From Deltaproteobacteria bacterium (GTDB taxonomy: Bacteria; Myxococcota; Myxococcia; SLRQ01): a stretch of 8,944 bases of DNA. The notes beneath the pieces are model-generated. The model was not told the origin of the DNA and made no database searches. It was given only the letters and a program-made list of their open reading frames with translations. Positions 7,106-8,944 of this stretch are shown one piece after another. The position numbers were made by a program, and so were the translations under genes. Every line of letters begins with the position of its first letter. Position 1 is the first letter of the stretch. The stretch lies in contig SKWY01000346.1 of assembly GCA_007128675.1 (NCBI GenBank), forward strand, positions 1 to 8,944. The letters run 5' to 3'.

Positions 7106-7657
7106 ATGTCCTCCTCTCCCCGCCCAAGGGAATATCGTTCCTATCGAGCCGCGACCTACGTTACCTATGTACTGATAGTGGCGTTCCTTACCTCTCTGCC
7201 AATGATTGCCGTGGTCAGAGGGCTAGTGGCCGAAGCAAGGGTAACGGCCCCTCCGCGTGAGCCGATTGTAGATGCGGGCACCGATACCGCGCTCTCCAAG
7301 TCCGATGCCATTGCATGTCTGGAGGCTTTTCAGGCCTTGCGAGAGGAAGCCGACTCCCGTTTTGGCGAGCTCGGTGTACTTACCGGCCGTGAAGGGCGCC
7401 AGGCCATGCATACTTGGGCGGACGACTCTCGGCTCTGGGAGACAACCTTGGCCTCCCTGGCCGAGGAGTGCCGAGTAGGCGATCCCGAAGCTGGACCGAA
7501 CGCAGAGGTCCTAGCACCAGTAGCCATCAGCTTGGAGCGAGTAGGACGCGCCTACAACACCCACGCTACCCGCCTCGTACTGGAAGATGGGTCTCTGTTC
7601 GAGGATCTATCCAGTGCCTTCTCACGGGCTCGGTCGGATCTTGGCAAGAGCCCGTGA
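7106..7657 (+). CDS. Small single-pass membrane protein of unknown function
   Basis: This 183-residue protein has a short Arg-rich N-terminus, one hydrophobic segment (about 15-37) and a soluble, mainly helical and acidic remainder. The positive-inside rule puts the N-terminus in the cytoplasm and the C-terminal domain in the periplasm. Two cysteines (in AIACLEAF and EECRVGD) could pair. I recognise no domain. AGGA at 7092-7095 lies 10 nt before the ATG, an acceptable ribosome site. The gene follows the large lipoprotein by 47 nt and is the last of the plus-strand set. A perfect inverted repeat covers its last codons and stop. A partner of the lipoproteins is possible but only from position. 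Confidence 0.75.
   Translation: MSSSPRPREYRSYRAATYVTYVLIVAFLTSLPMIAVVRGLVAEARVTAPPREPIVDAGTDTALSKSDAIACLEAFQALREEADSRFGELGVLTGREGRQAMHTWADDSRLWETTLASLAEECRVGDPEAGPNAEVLAPVAISLERVGRAYNTHATRLVLEDGSLFEDLSSAFSRARSDLGKSP
7622..7657 (+). terminator. Candidate terminator hairpin overlapping the stop codon
   Basis: TCACGGGCTC (7622-7631) and GAGCCCGTGA (7648-7657) are perfect reverse complements, giving a 10-bp GC-rich stem with a 16-nt loop. The right arm ends with the TGA of the preceding gene. The following bases (TCTTTCC) are only weakly T-rich, so termination may be partial or need Rho; an mRNA-stabilising end is the alternative. There is no T-rich tract for the opposite direction. Confidence 0.5.
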
Positions 7658-7726
7658 AGAGTCTTTCCTCCACCTCTCGAGTGGATTGAGTTCCCAATAC
7701 GAAGCAGCGGCCTGTCGATGCTCGCT
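7658..7726. other. Convergent intergenic region
   Basis: This 69-bp stretch separates the stops of the two convergent gene blocks. It holds no gene. A weak 5-bp hairpin (TCCAC at 7669-7673, GTGGA at 7681-7685) is present, with no T-tract on either strand. Confidence 0.6.
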
Positions 7727-8647
7727 CTAGCCTCCAGGAGTGAGCTCCCCAAGGCCCTCTATACGCCTTCTCAAGGTCTGCGAATGCCTCCCCCCCGGCT
7801 CCAGCTCGAGCCCCTTCGAGAAAACCTTCCGAGCCTCACCCGGCCGCTCTATGGCAACGAGAGAATCTCCGAGAAGCAAATGCGCGTAGGGAAGCATGCT
7901 GGGTGGCGAGTTCTCGTCGTCGACGTATAGCCGGAGTGCTCTCACCGCCTCCTGATGTGCCCCAAGCCGGTTCTGAGCTACCCCGAGATAGTATGCCGCC
8001 GTGGCCCTCCTAGCCGGTTCATGGTCATCGGGCATGGCACTGGAATGCCTAACCACAACCTCGAGATCTTGCACCGCGGCGTCCATTCTCTCGGCTTGGA
8101 AAGCGCGCCGTCCTCGTTCCCAAGCTGATTGTACGATGTTGCTGCGAACCTCACGCGCCCTTCCTTCAATCAACTCTTTTAGGATCCTCGGCACTCGGCC
8201 CATATCGAACGCGTCGAGCTTCTCTAGACCTGCGAGCTGATCATCCAACTCTTCCGAGGAAATACTCTGGAAGATCGACGCCGCGATTCGCTCCGCTTCG
8301 AGCCTACCCTCCAAGGCCTCCTTGGCCTCGCGCGCCTCTACCTCGGCGGTCTGCACCCTTTCTGTCGCCTCCGCCAACGACTCCTCGGCGGTTTCCACCG
8401 CTGCCCGCGAAACCGCCGTTCCCGCAAGGATGGCGGCTCCAGCAGCCAAGGCGGCAAAAAGAACGTAGGCACCAATGCTCGAGATCAAATGCCGTTTCTC
8501 GAACTGCTCCTGCGTCTTTCCAACCGCCTTGACCTCCGCATGGAGGGTACGAAGCAAGTTGTCGCTCTTGATAACAAGATTGCGGGCCTCGTAGACCTCT
8601 GTTCGAAGGTCGGAAAGCTCCTTGTCGATCCCTTTGTTTTCGGTCAT
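7727..8647 (-). CDS. TPR protein with one membrane segment and two coiled coils
   Basis: The 306-residue product (ATG at 8647) has an N-terminal helical, coiled-coil-like region (about 5-52), one membrane segment (about 54-79, rich in Ala and Gly), a second long coiled coil (about 82-125, Ala/Glu/Arg heptads) and a C-terminal set of TPR-like helices (about 165-295). The clearest TPR units are around AAYYLGVAQNRLGAHQEAVRAL and the region ending in ARKVFSKGLELEP. The N-terminus would be cytoplasmic and the TPR part periplasmic. A TTG at 8659 could also start it, adding four residues, but the ATG has GGA 7 nt upstream and is preferred. The gene begins 12 nt after the stop of the barrel-like protein, so the two are probably one transcript. 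A role as a periplasmic scaffold is an inference from architecture; I do not recognise a named family. Confidence 0.85.
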   Translation of the reverse strand: MTENKGIDKELSDLRTEVYEARNLVIKSDNLLRTLHAEVKAVGKTQEQFEKRHLISSIGAYVLFAALAAGAAILAGTAVSRAAVETAEESLAEATERVQTAEVEAREAKEALEGRLEAERIAASIFQSISSEELDDQLAGLEKLDAFDMGRVPRILKELIEGRAREVRSNIVQSAWERGRRAFQAERMDAAVQDLEVVVRHSSAMPDDHEPARRATAAYYLGVAQNRLGAHQEAVRALRLYVDDENSPPSMLPYAHLLLGDSLVAIERPGEARKVFSKGLELEPGGRHSQTLRRRIEGLGELTPGG

Positions 8648-8659
8648 TTCGAAGTCCAA

Positions 8660-8944
8660 TCAGCGTCCGATTCCCGCCGGCCTCCGCTCCGGTTCGAAGA
8701 AAACAACCAGCCCCGCCCAAAGCAGGTTCCCGCCAGCATCTATCATGGGTGTCTCTTGACCAACAGATGCCCGCAAACGGGCAAGCAATGTCCAGCGATC
8801 CTCTATGAATACCCCCACACGTTCGCCGAGCGGAAGATAGGCGCCCATGCCCATGAAGAGGCCTTGGGCTGCGCCTTCATGGTAGCTCCCGTCCACAGTA
8901 ACCCCAACTATGTGATAGCCGCCGCCACCGACGACATAGAACCA
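8660..8944 (-). CDS. C-terminal part of an outer-membrane beta-barrel-like protein (5' end outside window)
   Basis: The reading frame is open to the window edge, giving 94 residues up to the TGA at 8660-8662. The sequence alternates polar and hydrophobic/aromatic residues in strand-sized pieces: FYVVGGGGYHIVGV, GLFMGMGAYLPL, RVGVFIEDRWTLLARL and NLLWAGLVVFFE. These read as the last strands of a small outer-membrane barrel. A few extra polar residues (PERRPAGIGR) follow the last strand, so the protein does not end on the aromatic residue typical of BamA substrates. It resembles the short outer-membrane beta-barrel proteins common in Myxococcota; this is from memory and the family is not confirmed. 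It lies 12 nt upstream of the TPR protein gene, with which it is likely co-transcribed. Confidence 0.65.
   Translation of the reverse strand, partial: WFYVVGGGGYHIVGVTVDGSYHEGAAQGLFMGMGAYLPLGERVGVFIEDRWTLLARLRASVGQETPMIDAGGNLLWAGLVVFFEPERRPAGIGR

Noticed and set aside
7669..7685. Hairpin TCCAC/GTGGA as terminator for the minus-strand genes
   Set aside because: The stem is only 5 bp with no T-tract in the minus direction; too weak to call.
1..8944. CRISPR arrays, tRNA, rRNA, insertion sequences or phage genes
   Set aside because: I saw no regularly spaced direct repeats, no cloverleaf-like gene, no transposase or integrase motifs and no terminal inverted repeats.

Overview
The window looks like chromosomal DNA of a moderately GC-rich, predatory or social delta-type bacterium (Myxococcota or Bradymonadota-like). 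The clues are a Ser/Thr kinase with PEGA repeats, an FHA-GAF-sigma54 activator, TPR proteins with membrane anchors, a lipoprotein with a C-x5-C-x5-C-x4-C motif and carboxypeptidase-regulatory-like repeats, and a short outer-membrane barrel end. The lineage is inferred from gene style only; there is no rRNA or other marker here.

Positions 1-7657 hold six plus-strand genes packed as one apparent operon: the 3' part of a membrane-spanning Ser/Thr protein kinase, a secreted/membrane TPR protein (ATGA overlap with the kinase), a sigma54 enhancer-binding protein (16-nt gap), a small unknown lipoprotein (29-nt gap), a large multi-repeat lipoprotein (about 10-nt overlap), and a small single-pass membrane protein (47-nt gap). 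A 10-bp perfect inverted repeat ending on the last gene's stop codon is a good candidate for the end of the transcript.

Positions 7727-8944 run the other way: the end of an outer-membrane beta-barrel-like protein, then a TPR protein with one membrane segment and two coiled coils, separated by 12 nt. The two blocks converge on a 69-bp intergenic stretch.

A plausible reading is a signalling module. The kinase senses the envelope through its PEGA-bearing outer part, the activator relays the signal to sigma54 RNA polymerase, and the lipoproteins and TPR proteins are surface parts or targets. Two details stand out. The FHA domain of the activator lacks the residues usually needed to bind phosphothreonine. 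A well-matched -24/-12 sigma54 promoter sequence also sits inside the signal-peptide codons of the gene right after the activator. No mobile element, CRISPR array, tRNA or rRNA was seen.
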